A stretch of DNA of 64,000 bases from assembly GCF_040869045.1 (NCBI RefSeq), contig NC_090319.1, positions 306,826,998 through 306,890,997 of the forward strand, given 5' to 3'. The notes beneath the pieces are model-generated. The model was not told where the DNA came from. It saw only the letters and a list, made by a program, of their open reading frames with translations, and searched no databases. Positions 23,801 through 38,800 of this stretch are shown in pieces. The first letter of the stretch is position 1. Each line of letters begins with the position of its first letter. The stretch comes from Eurosta solidaginis. Taxonomy: Eukaryota > Arthropoda > Insecta > Diptera > Tephritidae. The position numbers and the translations under genes were made by a program.

Positions 23801-26800
23801 TACACGTAATTTGGGTATTTCAATTTAATGCGTACGAAGCCAATATATTTAGCAAATCACACATTCATACGTACATACGTATGCAAAAACGACAATGCAC
23901 TGTGGGCAAACACACGTGCTATTGTAGCCAAATATTTTAACATCACAAATATGTGATTCATATTAAAATCCTTTTTGTTTGATACCATCTTGTAAGCTAA
24001 ATATAGCTGCGTTTTTTTACATGTATATACATATGCGCTTAAACTTTATGTGTATAACTTTATCTACAATTATGAAATTGCTACGCATACAATGAGTACT
24101 AAAAGGTTTGTGCCTCTACTTTTTCCCATACAAAACTACTATGTGCAATTTTCCATGAGCGTTGTTTTAGTTGAAAATGTAGATGTATATACAGGTAAGA
24201 AAAACATGGCTATTATATACGTAAAAAAAAGGAAAGAACCTTTTCGATCCGTTTTGTACAATATTACCCAGATCAATTCCGCCTTTTTACAATACCAATC
24301 TATTCTGGGTTCATAAAAGTCAATATATCAAATTTCGTAAAAACATTTCAAATTATGCTCAAGTTATGGCGTTAATTGTCGATTCCCTTATGACATCCAA
24401 TTACCGTTATAATACTCTTCTGTACAAATACACTCTGAGTATAAAAATAATTACAGTAGGTAATTAAAAGGGTAATTAGTTTTTTAAACTATTCATGAAA
24501 TTTAGTTTTTTGGTTTAGCTATATTATTTATTAAATAATCACGCTTTTGCTGTTTTCTAAAATTTTATATACATATACTAGAGTACCCCGCGCACTTTTT
24601 TTGCCTGAAAATTTGTTTTGCTTACATTTAAAATTCGAGCCTCGCTTCCCTTATTCACTATCCATACCTTTCCCTTCTACTATATCTTCCATGTTTTTCT
24701 TATAATCCTTGCTTATCCCTTATTCCATTTGTTTGCCTTCCACTCCTACTCACTCTCTAATCCCAACTCCACACTCACTCCTACTTCCGCTAAGCTTCAC
24801 ATTATAATTCCCAATTCCAGTCCTAGTCCTACTACTACGACCCCCTCTCTCTCTCTCTCTCACCGCAATTTCTTCATATATGGAACCTCTATATGAAATG
24901 TAGAGTACCTGCTTCACTTGTCCGACCGATTTCAATATTTTTGTTTGAATAAACTTTTAGGAAACTATAAGAAACTAACGCAATTTTTAAAATCGCTTTC
25001 ATTTTTATAAATAAGATATAGACAGATAATTGACCCGTTTTCCTGCACAGAGGCATTTGTCATATTGAAATTTCCACAAAAAAAGTTTTATGGTCTTGCT
25101 TCTCTCCCCTTATCTCCATACTTAATCCCTATCTCTAGTTCGTATCTTCTCCTTTTTACATCCTCTATTTTTCCAACTTCTACACCCACTTTCTTTCCTC
25201 TCCCTCAACCTTCCTCCAATCTGTTTCGTATCTTTCCTTGCACATGCTTCCTCCCCTTCCTATCTTCTCGCTTCTTCCCTTTCCTATCTACTCTACTCTA
25301 CTCATCAAAGAGATACCGCCGTACCGAATTTCAAGCGAATCGCACCATAAACTACATATTTTGGAATAGTTTCTCAAATATTATCTTTGTCAAATATTAT
25401 CTTTGTCAAGCGAGTCGTACCATAAACAACATTTTTTGTTACAGGTCATTTTCCTTAGAATAGCTAGGCCACTGGTCCACTTTCCGGAATAGGTTGGAAT
25501 AGTTTCTCAAATATTATCTTTCTCAAAGAGGTACCCCTGTATCGGATTTCAAGCTAGTCGTACCATAAACTAAATTTTTTGGTACAGGTCATTTTCTTTA
25601 GAATAGGTAGGCCCCTGGTCCACTTTCCGGAATAGGTTGGATTAGTTTTTAAATATTATCTTTGTCAAAGAGGTACCCCTGTATTGGATTTCAAGATAGT
25701 CGTACCATAAACTAAATTTTTTGGTACTGTTCATTTTCTACCTACCTATTCTAAGGTAGGCCCCTGGTCCACTCTCCGGTTATTTCTCAAATATTATCAA
25801 ATATTGTCATAGAGGTATCTCTGTGCCGAATTTCAAGCGAATCGTAAAATAAATAAGATTATTTGGAATAGGTCACACCCTGGTCCACTTCACGAACCAA
25901 ATTATAAATCTAAAGCATCCTCAAACCCCCTTGAACACACACACATAGTTTCATCAAAATCGGTCCAGTCGTTTTGGAAAAGTTCTGTGACAAGCACACG
26001 TACAGAAGAGTGTATATATATATGTACATACATATATATGATAAAAAGTGAGCGCGGTTATCGTCCGATTTAAGTTCTTGTTGCTTACACTTATAACAAT
26101 TCAAAGACATCAATTTCAAAATTTACTGGAGATTTATAATAAAAAAAAACAAAAAACAGCCCGTAACCTAGGAATACGCACATAAAAAATTTTCAACATG
26201 TTCCTAACCGAAATTGTATCGGTGAATTGGACAACCATTGAAATTGACTTCTGCCTAACGAATTTACATATTTGGCCCACATTGCAATGGTAATTGATTA
26301 TAAACGCACACACATTCCTACATACGAACATAACTTTGAAAGCAATAAATGAGCCTAGCTGAAACGATAAATGAGAAAATTCGGTTACGACGGTCATACA
26401 AGTAATATACACACGTAAGTACTCATCGCAACCGTGTTCGTTTAGTCGAGAGGGTAAATTAATGCTATTTAGGCTCAACTGAATCTAACTGAGCGGTCAA
26501 ATTGTGAAAATAAACTCAAACGTATTACCTTTAGGAAAATAAGCATACACAAATTTGAAAAAAATATTATGCACAGATGAGACTAAGTAGGTCTACCAAT
26601 GACCAATCATAAAAAAAAACAAGTTGGAGCAGTTGGTATTTATATGGCAAAGCAGTTAAGCAAGCGAATAGTGATTTTGGCCGCAACTTGCGGTTCTAAT
26701 CAAATCTGCGATGTATGGTGTTTCTTTATGGCCGCGTCACAATGAACTTTTTTATATATGTAGATGCGTTCAACGCAATCTTATGCATGATGACTAGATT

Positions 26801-29800
26801 GCACGTATTTTTATAGAGTATGGCAATTCGAGCGTTACTAGCGCCATCTGATATACAAAAGTAGGCAACGTTCAACTTTTGCTACATGTAAAGCATAAGA
26901 AGAAGAATTCGACATTTGATTTGGTTATGAGCGCTTTCACACTTCGCAAGTGAAATTATTTTTCCCACTCGGTGGTACTTTTATAACATTTTTCACTGTA
27001 AAAAACTGTATTTTAACAAAAGAATAGGAGACAAAATATGTTAGCAAATACTTTTCTTGTATAGTGAGAATTTTTACAGCAGAGCTTCACGAAATTTTGT
27101 ATGATAATGGGTAAGGCGAATTAAGCTTCAATTGCTAAGTCTGAAATTCCTTCATATTTACAAACGCAACATCTTACGTGATTGCAGCGAAGTTACTCTC
27201 ATGCATTGCGTTGAACGCATCTATATGAAAAAGTGCATTGTGACGCGGCCATTAGGGCAAAAAATTCGTTTGATAACATTTGCTGATTGTATTTGTTGTT
27301 ACATAATTTATTGATATTTTGTGCATATGGGTATTGTTAATACAGTTCAGCAGTTTACGTCTGAAAGAATTAATTCTTCTTATAAATAATACTTTTTTTT
27401 CTAAGGAAGCTGATGTTGTAGTCCTTGTAGCGATAAGTCGAAGGCTATGGGGAGTGTTATCGATGTTGAGGGTCCTTTTCCGGTACGTTCCGATAACAAG
27501 TACCATTAAGGTACTTGCCCGATCATCTCAGGAACGATTTAGTAAGATCACATGAAACCTTCAAGGCCATAATGCTGTCCCATCCCCTAGAACGATGTGG
27601 AATTTGGGGTTGCCAGAGCCTCGGATGTTAAAGAAACAAGATTCGCCCCGGGAAGGTGAGGTCGACAATTGGGTTGGAGAAGCTATATATTGCGCTGGCA
27701 ACCCCTTGAAAAGGTTGCGCTACACAACGTCTTGAATCAATTTGGTATCTTAGTCGCCCCTTACGACAGGCATACCTGCCGCGGGTATATTCTAAGACCC
27801 TACCCGGTGGGGTTTCTTCTAATGAATTTGCTTATAATGCAGTTCTTCATAAGCACTCATGCTAAATTGTTGGTACTTCAATGTGTTCAACAGAGCAATA
27901 CAAGACGAGAGAGAGGAAACACAAAACTTATTATTTCTTAGCTCTAACTGGAAAAAAAGACCAAAGCGGATCTTCCAAATAGATCCCGTGAAAATACTTT
28001 TAGAGCCGAAATACTTGTTTCCAACTCCGTCAATGTCGAGGTTACAGTTTTTCTACTAAATATTATACGTGCTATCGCTGTGCGGATAAGAGTCCCAGAC
28101 CAAGGCAGAGGTGCCACTACTTTTGTTAAATATCGCAGATCTAGACAGGACAGCTTTAGTTGAGCTGACTGATGTTTATGAGCGCATGATGAAAAGTCAC
28201 AACCCTGTAGATGTTGTCCTTGCTTCTATTGAATATGGCGATAAAACTCGATCAAACTACTCCATCCAATTGCGCTCCATATGATGCTCAGGAGATAAAT
28301 CGCACTGCGTTAGCGTTTATTGCTAGGGTATTTCAGACCATGTTCCATACTCCTGGGTGTTACCATAAGAGTCGACTCCAGGGTTCGGGCTCCCACTGCA
28401 GTGGCAGTTATGGCTATGAATAATTCTTTTTTCTTGATAAGACTTCCAGGTCGTCAACAGAGTTCAACACACAGTTAATGAATAATTTAGCCATCCGCAG
28501 CAGGTTCAGCAAAATGTCCGAAACTTTCCTCCACAACCAAGAGGTTGGGATACTATATTCCCCCTTATGGTGGGCCCCTTCTCACTCCGCCCAAACAATC
28601 TTAGTAGAAATAAGGTCTGACTTACAGCTCTTTTTCGACTTCAAAATGAAGATGACTTTGAGCGTATTCTAATACTTGGGAATATAGGCCAACTGCAAGG
28701 ATTCGACACACACAGGTCTGTCGACTTGTAGGGCTTAAATGACTTTATAGCTCATGCACGCCCGCTTGCTTTCAATATGATGACTAGCAATGTTCTTTTT
28801 CCAGCAATTGGTGTTGGTGAGAGAGAACGAAATTCTGTGAAACCAGGACTTTGGTAAAGCGCGTGTCCATGAGAAAGTTTAAGGATTCCTCACAGCTAAT
28901 TGTCCAGCTTACATCTTTTTTTTTTTTTCTCAAGAATTACAAGAAAGCAAGATTCTCTCAAAGAATTTTGCGAAGCCTCACCGACCCATTGTGCAATTGC
29001 ACTTTTTCGCACTAGCTTCTCCAAAAGGCCCTATTGACTCCCCTTAGTTCTGGCACATGAATATTTACATCTACCTGGTAGAGGTATCAATCTGGGTAGC
29101 TTACACCTACTGTCCTTGTGAAAAGACTGTAGAGTGTGGTTTGAGTGGGCAAAAGGAGTGAAGAACTATTACAAGCTAGAATAAATTTGCCAAATACAGC
29201 CCCAATGCCAGTTTCAGTTAATCCCGATTCCGCTAAAGGTTCAACCACAAGTCTAGCGATTCTCCAAGCTGAACAGGATAAAGTTTGTGGTTTGCAAATC
29301 TAGGGTTCCCAAATGTGATTTTACTAAAACCTGGTTCATCAAGAAGGGAAAACAGAATATATATGTGTTCGAAAAATAGTGCTACACAGAGGATATATCA
29401 TCACAGGCCTCACGATATAAGGATGAAGTGCCAAACCTCGGCCCTAACTGCATTATTAAATAAAAGTATCACCTCTATTACAATTAAATTAACCCTTGGT
29501 TAGAATAAAACAAATCGTGACTCACCTTTGCGTTGGTTATAGTCTTCTGCAAAAATATAAGAAACTTTATAAACCGCTCCATTTTTTAGAAGGTTAGCCT
29601 TAAATAGTATTTCCTCAAATTTTTGGAGGAGCTTCCAAAAAAAGTGACACAAATACGACTTATGACTCCTCACTTTAAAGAAATAGTCGAGATGTTATAT
29701 GAACCAGTATAAAGTACCTTAATGGCGCTTGTTACCGGAACATACCGGATCTATATCCGGCAAAGTACCATCAGCATCGATAACACTCCTCAAAACCTTC

Positions 29801-32800
29801 GGGGAGCGTCTTTATCGCTACAAAAACAACAGACTCGGTCCTCTTTTTGTAAATTTCTAAAAAAACAATCCAGCTTCTTTAATGTTTTTTCCACACAAAC
29901 AAATAAATAAACATGATATGAAAAAAGTTAACCTAACACAAATCTTTTGTTTGTGAACTAAGGGAAATATTTTTTTTTTTACTTCCACTGCATTTTACAA
30001 AAGTAAAGTTGTAAATTTGTTAAATTTTGTTAGCTTACCTGCATTTTGAATGCCTCCATTATGGCATAACCCCTTCCAGCATCAGCTTCTTTTGCTCGAG
30101 CAACTTGTAAAGTCGTTTGTAACACCTGTTTCCTTTGCTGTTTCCATAGAAAGGCGTATGTATTAAATTGAGCGGCGAAAAGTTGTGCATCACGAATAGT
30201 TTTTGTTAGAGCAGCGCGAATTTCGGCATCGATTCGGCGTAGCTCATCCGAGCAGATGTCTACTGGAATGGGAAGACAAACAAGAGAAAACATATTTAAA
30301 ATAACTTACAAATATTTATTCAGGTGGAGTTTTTAAATCTCACTGCTGTAATACATTCACCTATAAGATTGAAGAAATAGTGACAGAAGAACAACACGCT
30401 TCAACAAGCCGTGACTTTATCAAGACTTATGCCTTGCAGAACAAGGGTCTCCCAAAGGAAGGAAATCTGAACATCTGTGCATGATACCCAATTAATTTTT
30501 GTTGTAATCTGGAACCTTGGAAAGGAAACGAATGGAGTGGAAAGCTTCTTTATAGGTGGTTTATCGATGAGGTATATACTACTTATCAATTTTGTATCAA
30601 ATTGCTATAAACTTGCCATCGACTACAAAAATTATCGATGAGTTGTTGGTTTGTTATCGAAAGGTTAGCGATTTATTGTAACAAAGTTACCTACTATTTT
30701 TCGCAGAGTTATCGATGTCTTGTTATCGAACCGTTATCGAGTTTTTATCAAGTTTTACCAATTTGGCATCGGTTATCGATTTGCTATGTGGAAGGTGGCC
30801 GGAAATTCATCGATTTTTAATTAAACTTCATTCATTTGCTATCAAAAGTTATCGATTTGTCAGAAATTTATCGATGTGTTATTAAAAGCTATCAATTGAA
30901 TATCGAAAAATTGTCGATTGTTAAGAGAATACGTTATCAAAAATTGGTAACGTTTTACAAGACGGCGCACCACCTAATTTGTATCGAAAATTATCAAAGG
31001 TGGCATCAAAAGGCGCGTCTCGACCTCCGTTTTTAGAATCCGAAAGCGAAAATTTAAATTTTTTTTGCTGGCAAAAGATATAAGCAAAAAATCGGTTGAA
31101 ATTTCCATATGGTTGCTGTTTTTTTTGGCAGATTTGTTGTACACACACACATACTAATGCAGAAATGTGGTCTGCGCGCATTTAGTTTTGATCCCCAAAC
31201 CGGTGTCGGAACCACCCAAGGGTAATTTTTTATAAGCCGAAGGCCACCAACGCAGAAAAGTGTTCTATGCTTCTATGTTTTACCATTTTTTTGTAAATAA
31301 CTTTCCACAGAAATAAAATTTTTGGTTTACGCTTTCGGATTCTTAAAACGGAGGTCGAGACGCGTCTTTTGATACCATCTTTGATAATTTTCGATAAAAA
31401 TTAGGTGGTGCACCGTCTTGCAAAACGTTACCCAAAAATTTAGCGATTTGTTATAAAAAAGTTATCGATTTATTTTCAGTTTGTTATCGGTGTATAACCG
31501 ATTTGTTATCAAGTGTTACCCATTGCTATCGGTTATCAGTTTTCAATCGAAAGGTGGTCCAAAATGTATCAATTTTTAACGAAAACTTCATTCATTTGCT
31601 TTCAAAAAGTTATGCATTTGTTAGCAAGTTATCGATGTGTTATCAAAAGTGATCTACTCAAAAATTTACGATTGTTGAGCGGTATGTTATCGACATTTTA
31701 TCAAACATTTATCGATTTGTTATCAAAAAAACTATCGATTTTTCCCAGTTTGTTTTCGATTTGCTGGCAATGACGCATTCGCTTTTTATGATACAGGAAT
31801 CTATAGAATAAACATAAATACAAGGCGCGTTAAACTCACAGGTGTTACGCCGATCTTCTCTATAAATTTGCGTCGTGCTCCTTTAAATTCTTCCTACAAA
31901 TTGACGGGGTGGACTTACATGTTTTAAGCCGACTGCGAATGGATCTGCAAGAGAGATGAGTTAACACTGAGATGCTTTTAATGACAGAAATTCACTCGGA
32001 GTGTTTGGCAAATCTCGGCCGAGAGGCAATCCCGCTTAGAAAAACTTGTTTTTAATTGAAACACTTTTTTTCAAAATTGTGGATGTGGCTTTGCCCGGGA
32101 ATTGAACCCAGGACCTTCGGTGTGATAGGCGGAGCATGCTACCACCACACTACGCCGCCTGCCATAGAACTTTAATATAAAATCGATAACACATTAATTC
32201 GAGGATCCGGCGATAACAAGCCGATAACAAACCGATAACTCGACGATTATCGTTCGCTATCGATAATACGCCGATAATACTTAAAATAATAACTGGTCGG
32301 CATTGGGTGTTACAGTTAAGAAAGCAACTAACCTTTTCTAAATTTATTTCTCGCTAAGTTACCACCAATGTGGTATACCTTGAACCCTTGGGCGAGCTTT
32401 TGTCATTTCAAAAACATTAATTTTCTAGACCTACACTTGTATGTTCCGACATCGAACTTTACGAGTAATCGGCACACGTGCCTTCTTTATAGCCAGTGTG
32501 CCAATGCTTTTAACCTTCGTTTAAAGGAAAATAGTCTTTAATTTAACAAATAAAATTTAGTTCTCTGTTATTTTCGCATAAGCCTATAAAACAACATTTC
32601 CAAATTTGGTGAGATATACGCTTCTGAGACACCCTTTACTTATTGGTGCTGCACCTCAAAAATAAAACAAATTTAAAAACTCATTAAATACTTCCTTCAC
32701 CTGTCTCAGTAGCTGCCGCCGTAGTAGCGCCACAATCAACTGACACATCTTCGGTGAACTTTTCCGAAATGCCGCGACAACGACCCACATTATTTGCCAA

Positions 32801-35800
32801 CTGTTGAAGTTGCAGATACTTTGCTGATGCCACCATCTCATGTAATGATGTCATATTCGTATCAAATTTCAGTTGTTGTTGTTGTAGCTGATGTCGTGCT
32901 ATTTTATGCACACTTTCACCTTGTTGCACCGTTGCACATCTTACGAGGTTTTTGTCTTGTGCCATGTTATCATTAATATTCGTATTATTAAATTTAGTTG
33001 CATTCAAGTCGCTTGCGACCTCATCATCATCATCATCCTCGTTACAGCGTGCAACGTAGTCTTCGTTTTCATCGTCAGCATCATCAGACAACGCCTTGTC
33101 GTCAACAATTCGTCCTGGCATACATTCGTGGCTAGTCTCATGTATATCCTCAAGCATTTGTTCGACAATTTGTTGAAAATTATTTTCTACACTCCGGCTA
33201 AATGATGGAACGAAATGTATTTCCGGATTTGTATGCAATGCATCAGTTTGTATTATGTCTGTGTCAAGCTCTGACTTCATATCTAATGTCTGCGCATCGT
33301 TCGCATTGTCTGCCACAACTGACAGTAACTCTAATTTCACCTCAAAAAGAGGCATTGCGGTTACCGTAGACATTACTGACTGTTTGCTTAGGTGATGATG
33401 TGTTGTTGTTGTTGGTATTTTAGTTTTGGTGTTGATTGCCGACATTACTTTGTATGTTGTTTGTGTTGTAGTTGTTATGGGTGGTACTACCGTTGATGTT
33501 TGTGGGCGTAACAGTGAAAACGGTTGTCCGCTATTTGTTGCCGCCGCGCCTCGTTGATTATGATTTGTCTCACCCGCGAGCGCGCTATCACCTGCAGGTG
33601 TGTTGACACTGCTTGTTGTTGCTGCTGCTGTTGTTGTTAACTCTTCAATTTCGTTTGCTTTTACCATTTGGTTATGAAAATAAACTAAACTGTGCGCGGG
33701 TAGAAAAAGGTAAAAAGGGTGTATGAAATATGTTTGTTGGTATTTTTCCTACATAGAAGTGACGAACATCGGATGCGACGTGGCGTATGAGTGATGTGCA
33801 AATTAAATTGAGTGCATGTTGAGCGAGTTGCATGCAAGTGGTGGTTTGTGGGTATGTGTGTGTGTGTGTGTAGCATGTTTGCGCCGAAAGCTCGCGGCGT
33901 GTTATATGAAACATTTAAGTGTGTTAACTTGAAGTAAAAGTAAAATCAGTGCAAAATAAGTGCTTTCTGATGGCATTTCTTCCGGGAGAGGGGACTGACT
34001 GCACCTAAACCAACATTGCTGCAGCAAATGGGTCTGAGCTTGTCATGCAGGCTGACATGCCTTTGCTTTGGCTTTGCATGCGCACATATTTGGTTTTTGT
34101 GGCAGGCAAAATTTTGTATGCAGCTGTTTACTCACAGGCATTTACAACTTTTTTCTAGTTTTGCTAAAATTGCTAAATTTGCAACCATAAAAGGCAATGA
34201 TGTAATGAATGGAAAATTGTGTGACTAAGTAGTGATTAAAGTAATTTTTTATTGCTCAGTGTTGTTTCAAAGAGAAAAGTTTGTAAGGCATGCAAGCGGT
34301 AAGATGATATGGCGTGAAAGAACCTTTGCAGTAGCTCGTTTGTACTGATTTGTTGTTGTTGAATAGCTTTGCAAACATGCTATTCTATTTATTTTGTATT
34401 GTAAAATTTGTAAAGTTGTAATGTGTGCCTAAAACTATGCTACGATATCACCACAAAATGCTTTCACTGAGAGCTTCCCATGCCAGAAAAATACTCGGAG
34501 TGTTTGCTAAATCGCGGCCAAAGGATGATCCCGCTTGAAAAAAACTTTTTCTAACTAATAAAACTTGTTTCTAAATTTTTGATGTATCTTTGCTGCGAAT
34601 TGAACCCAGGATCTGCGGTGTGGTAGACGGAGCACGATAACATCACACAACGGCGTTCGCCATATCGTGGCATGTACTATGGAAATACAGCGATGTGATT
34701 TTTACATATTCCATTCATATTGGATATGTTCTTACGTGATAAAAAAATATAAGTCATATGTGTATCAAATATATATCATATCTATACATCATATGATATA
34801 TATGATGCGATATGTATTGTAAATGGTGACACAGAGATGATGTATTGTCATGATATATGGTGACGATTATGTACTTTGTGTTTGTGTTTTTATAATCGTG
34901 AAATGAAATAAAAATATAAAACATATTTGATATAAATAAATTTATCTGATATGATGTGATCTGACAAAACAATATCATATCGACTGCCGAGTGAAATGGC
35001 ACCCTATAACCGCTGTCGCTGCTTAATGTCTTATATGAGAAAACTCCTGAAAATGCGATTTCCAAATAGGGCGTCCAACATATAAATTCTGATATATACC
35101 ATTTTCGAAGCGGCTGCCGATATATTCAATATATAAACAGTGTGATGCATTATATTAATATATGTATCTGTAGCTATGATGTCATTTGAGCAGATGTGAT
35201 ATGCCAGGGTGAGATATGAAGCGATGTAAATGAATCATTGCAATGTAAGTTTAGTCAGTAATCGTACCACGTGCTGTTGTAATATTGCGGCAGTGCATAT
35301 GACAAGCATGTACAGTTGTTGCCACAGAATGCAGTATGATGTCACACAAATGACATCAAGCCATTTGATAAAGTTTTAATACCTCACTTTTATAGCCATT
35401 CGCAATTCGCGAGCAATCAATGCCTCAACACCGACTAGATATTTGTTATAATTGCGGCGTTGTTTAGTAGGAAATTTGCGCAAAAACTGTACAAAAAACA
35501 AAAACATGTTTTTTTAAACATACATACACCACATATAGCAAAGCGCTTTCCAACTTACCTCTTGTATGCTTTGATCATCATATGCTTCCATTTCGTCACG
35601 CTGTTGGTCATAATCAAAAAATAGACAAAAATTGGCAATCAATAGTCGACTTAATAGACGACGAGTTTCATCGCATTGTAAACGGCGTTGTCGTAAACGT
35701 TCTTGTTGTTGTTGTACGTCTAATAGATTGCGCCCATAAGCCGTACGTTGATAGAGTGGCTCACGACTCCAACGGCGTATGCTACGTATAATCGTATATA

Positions 35801-38800
35801 GATTGTGTTGTGTTTGTTGTAGGCGATTATAGAGTTGTTGTGATCGTTTGTAGATTTCATTCATCAAATGTGTATCTATCGATGGAAAGAGAAGGGCTAA
35901 ATTCAATGCGTGTTGTGCTATGGTTATAAACATCATTGCGATATTTTGACGTACATTTCGTGTAGATGCCAAATGGTTACCTTACAGTGATGGGTACACT
36001 TTGAGCAACCCACTAAGAAATAAAATAACCAATTAGTGTGTGGTATAGGGTCAGGCACGAATAGGGAGTTTTGTTGGGTTCGCTAGGATATATTTAGCTT
36101 AAGGGCTTATCGAATATAGCATCTCCTGTCCCCTATCAGGAGCATGATATTCGAACGAAGGATCCAGCCCAGTACGAAGATATGTCTTTTAATGAAAGCA
36201 AGTAATGAGTTGCAGAAAAAATCACTATCTTTTTGTTAACGACCCCTGCAAATGTATCTATTCTCATTTTAGAAGGGAATGCACCCAGATCTTTGGGACC
36301 ATTCATCGTATAGTTAACATGGGGCACCTACCTGATATATTCGTGAAGTAAAAGCTGCCATCACCAACCTGCATAGAAAGAGCCTAGTGAGAAAGCGGTT
36401 GCAAGTCTGTGGAATTTTTCGGCTTCAATAGTAGGGCCTAATATTCAGCTTGGAGCGCCTCTTTCGGATTTTTATCGAGAACTTTTTATCAAAAGATTCA
36501 TTTGATAAAATGAGCTCCATCTGACCTAAGTGATTCAAATACCCATAAAAATTCGAGCTTTACTTCGTTGAGTCATGGCGTGCTGATTACTTTGAGGTGC
36601 TAGGTGAATAGAAAAATATCCGTGTCCGATAGATTAATTTTCAAACCGCTCCAATATGAGTGAAATCCCTCATGGCGTAAATTTGATCGCATTGAGCTTA
36701 AAGATATATCTAGTTTGCTGCTAAAGCTATAACAGGAAGTCCATTCCATTTCAATCTTAGCGCTAAAGTGCTCACCATGAGATTACACATCAAGCCAAAT
36801 ACGAAACGAACTTCGGGATATCACTGAACTCGTTTCGTATTATACATGCGTCTCATAGATTTCTTTGAATGGGTTGTTATGTTTAGAACTTGTTTCACAA
36901 GTCAACCTGCGGCGGATCCCATCCCATTTGTTTAAAGGATTGTAGAACGGCTCTAGTTCTCTTATATGGGAAAAATATTAAATTAAAATTCTTAAAGGTA
37001 ATCCTTTATCTAGTTTTTGGTGATAGCATAACGTGCTGTTTCTGGCATAGCAAGCTGACTTTCATTTTTAAAGATACAAGATCTGGCTTCTCCTTTTAAA
37101 ATCATCCCCCAGACGAGAACAATTTCAGACACGCTTTTTAGATTACTCAGAGCAACGGATATTATCGGGCCATTAAAATTTGAAGGAGTCGAAGTACAAA
37201 GTACACTTTCTCTCACTCCTTCAACCTCTCCCTCTGTTTCCATCTACCTCTACCTCTTTCTCTTTATTTTCCTCTTCCTCTTCCTCTCCCTCCCCTCTCT
37301 TTCTTCTTCCTCCTTTCACTCTCTCTCACCATCACCAGAAGAAGTGCTTGTTACCAGTATTCATAAGAGATAATTGCCTCACAACCTCTGGAAGTATTGC
37401 CGTCCTTCTTATCACAGTGCTCATCTTAAGATCTTTGAAGGGGAAAAGCTAGGTTGATATTTTAACATATCTTTGCAAATGAAAAAATGGAGAATTGTTT
37501 CCCCGTAAGGCGGCCGCCGTGGTGTGATGGTAGCGTGCTCCGCCTACCACAACGAATATCTTGGGTTCACGCCCCGGGCAAAACTACATCCAAATGTGTA
37601 GAAACAAGTTTTTTGCAAGCACTCCGAGAGTATTTCTGCCATGAAAAGGTGTCAGTGAAAACCCATATGCCTTGCAGATGCCGTTCGGAGTCGATATAAA
37701 ACAAGTAGGTCCCATCAAACCAATTTGTAGGAAAAAATAAGAGGGGCACGGTGCAAATTGAAAGAGAAGCTCGGCCTTAAATCTCTTCGGAGGTTATCGC
37801 GCCGTACATTTATTTATTTTATATTGACCCTACACTGGGTGATATCAAAAAACCCTGGTGGGACAATAAGTCGAGCTAATAAGGAAAACTGTTTTGGGAT
37901 GCAACGGAACTGTTTACTTTGAGTTCATAATTGCAACGTTAGGAGGTGACCAAAAAAAAAAACTATGTATATAGTCGAAGCTTTTAAGCGGCCTATGGCG
38001 TATTTGAATCAGATTTTGTAAGCCTAAGCGCTCAACTTACGGCTTTGAAACCACTTCAGGACACCGATTGACCTAGTTAAGTGATGCCATTTTATCTACG
38101 ACCTGTCCAACTGGTCATGTATGTAAGAACGATGCTTGAATACTTCGGTTATGATGTCTTTGATGAATATCTGCATTCATTCGGCATATAAAAAGGAAGT
38201 GGGTCTATAGACTTTCTCAGAGCAAACCATTTATAAACTCGAAGAAATACTCACCATATGTACGCCACGTCAGACGTGCGCATGCCTTCTCTACAAGCTG
38301 ATCAATAGAGTCCACTTCATGACTAATCAGTTGCAATTCCGCAGCACTACCAATGATGCCACCACCATCATAAGACTCATCTGCAGCCAAACCACGAATA
38401 CCGTTGTAGAATTCACCAATTTTGATGAGTTTCACTTTGCGTTGCCAAAACTCATCTCTCTTAGCATATAAATCCAACAAATTGCGTGATAACCCATATC
38501 GCTTTTGTTGTTGCTGTTGTTCGTTTATTGATGCGTTTGTAGTTGTCGTCATTGTTACCGCCACCTCCTCCGATGCTACCCCTCTGACAATCACATTTGA
38601 TGTTATAGCCGATGATTGGTTTTGAGACTCAAGTTGTTGAGCTATTCGTCGAGTTTCTATTGAACCACAAACGTCTGTCATAGATAGATTGTTAGTGCTA
38701 ATGTCGTTGTTGCCAGCGCTGCTGCAACCATTGCTTCCTCGGCACATACAATGTACCTGCTGCATTGCGAGTAAGTACTTGGCCTCTTGCATAAGTACAA

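Noticed and set aside
24618..25463. Open frames rich in Ser, Pro and Leu
   Set aside because: They arise from CT-rich low-complexity sequence, with no conserved domain.
32891..33205. Plus-strand open frame of 104 codons over exon H
   Set aside because: It is the shadow of the minus-strand dynein exon, whose frame has conserved motifs and matching splice phases.
35987..36013. 27-nt segment with acceptor tttatttcttag and donor gtaagg upstream of exon F
   Set aside because: Phase-compatible, but joining exon E directly to 35875 gives the spacing expected for dynein tails. Kept only as a possible alternative exon.
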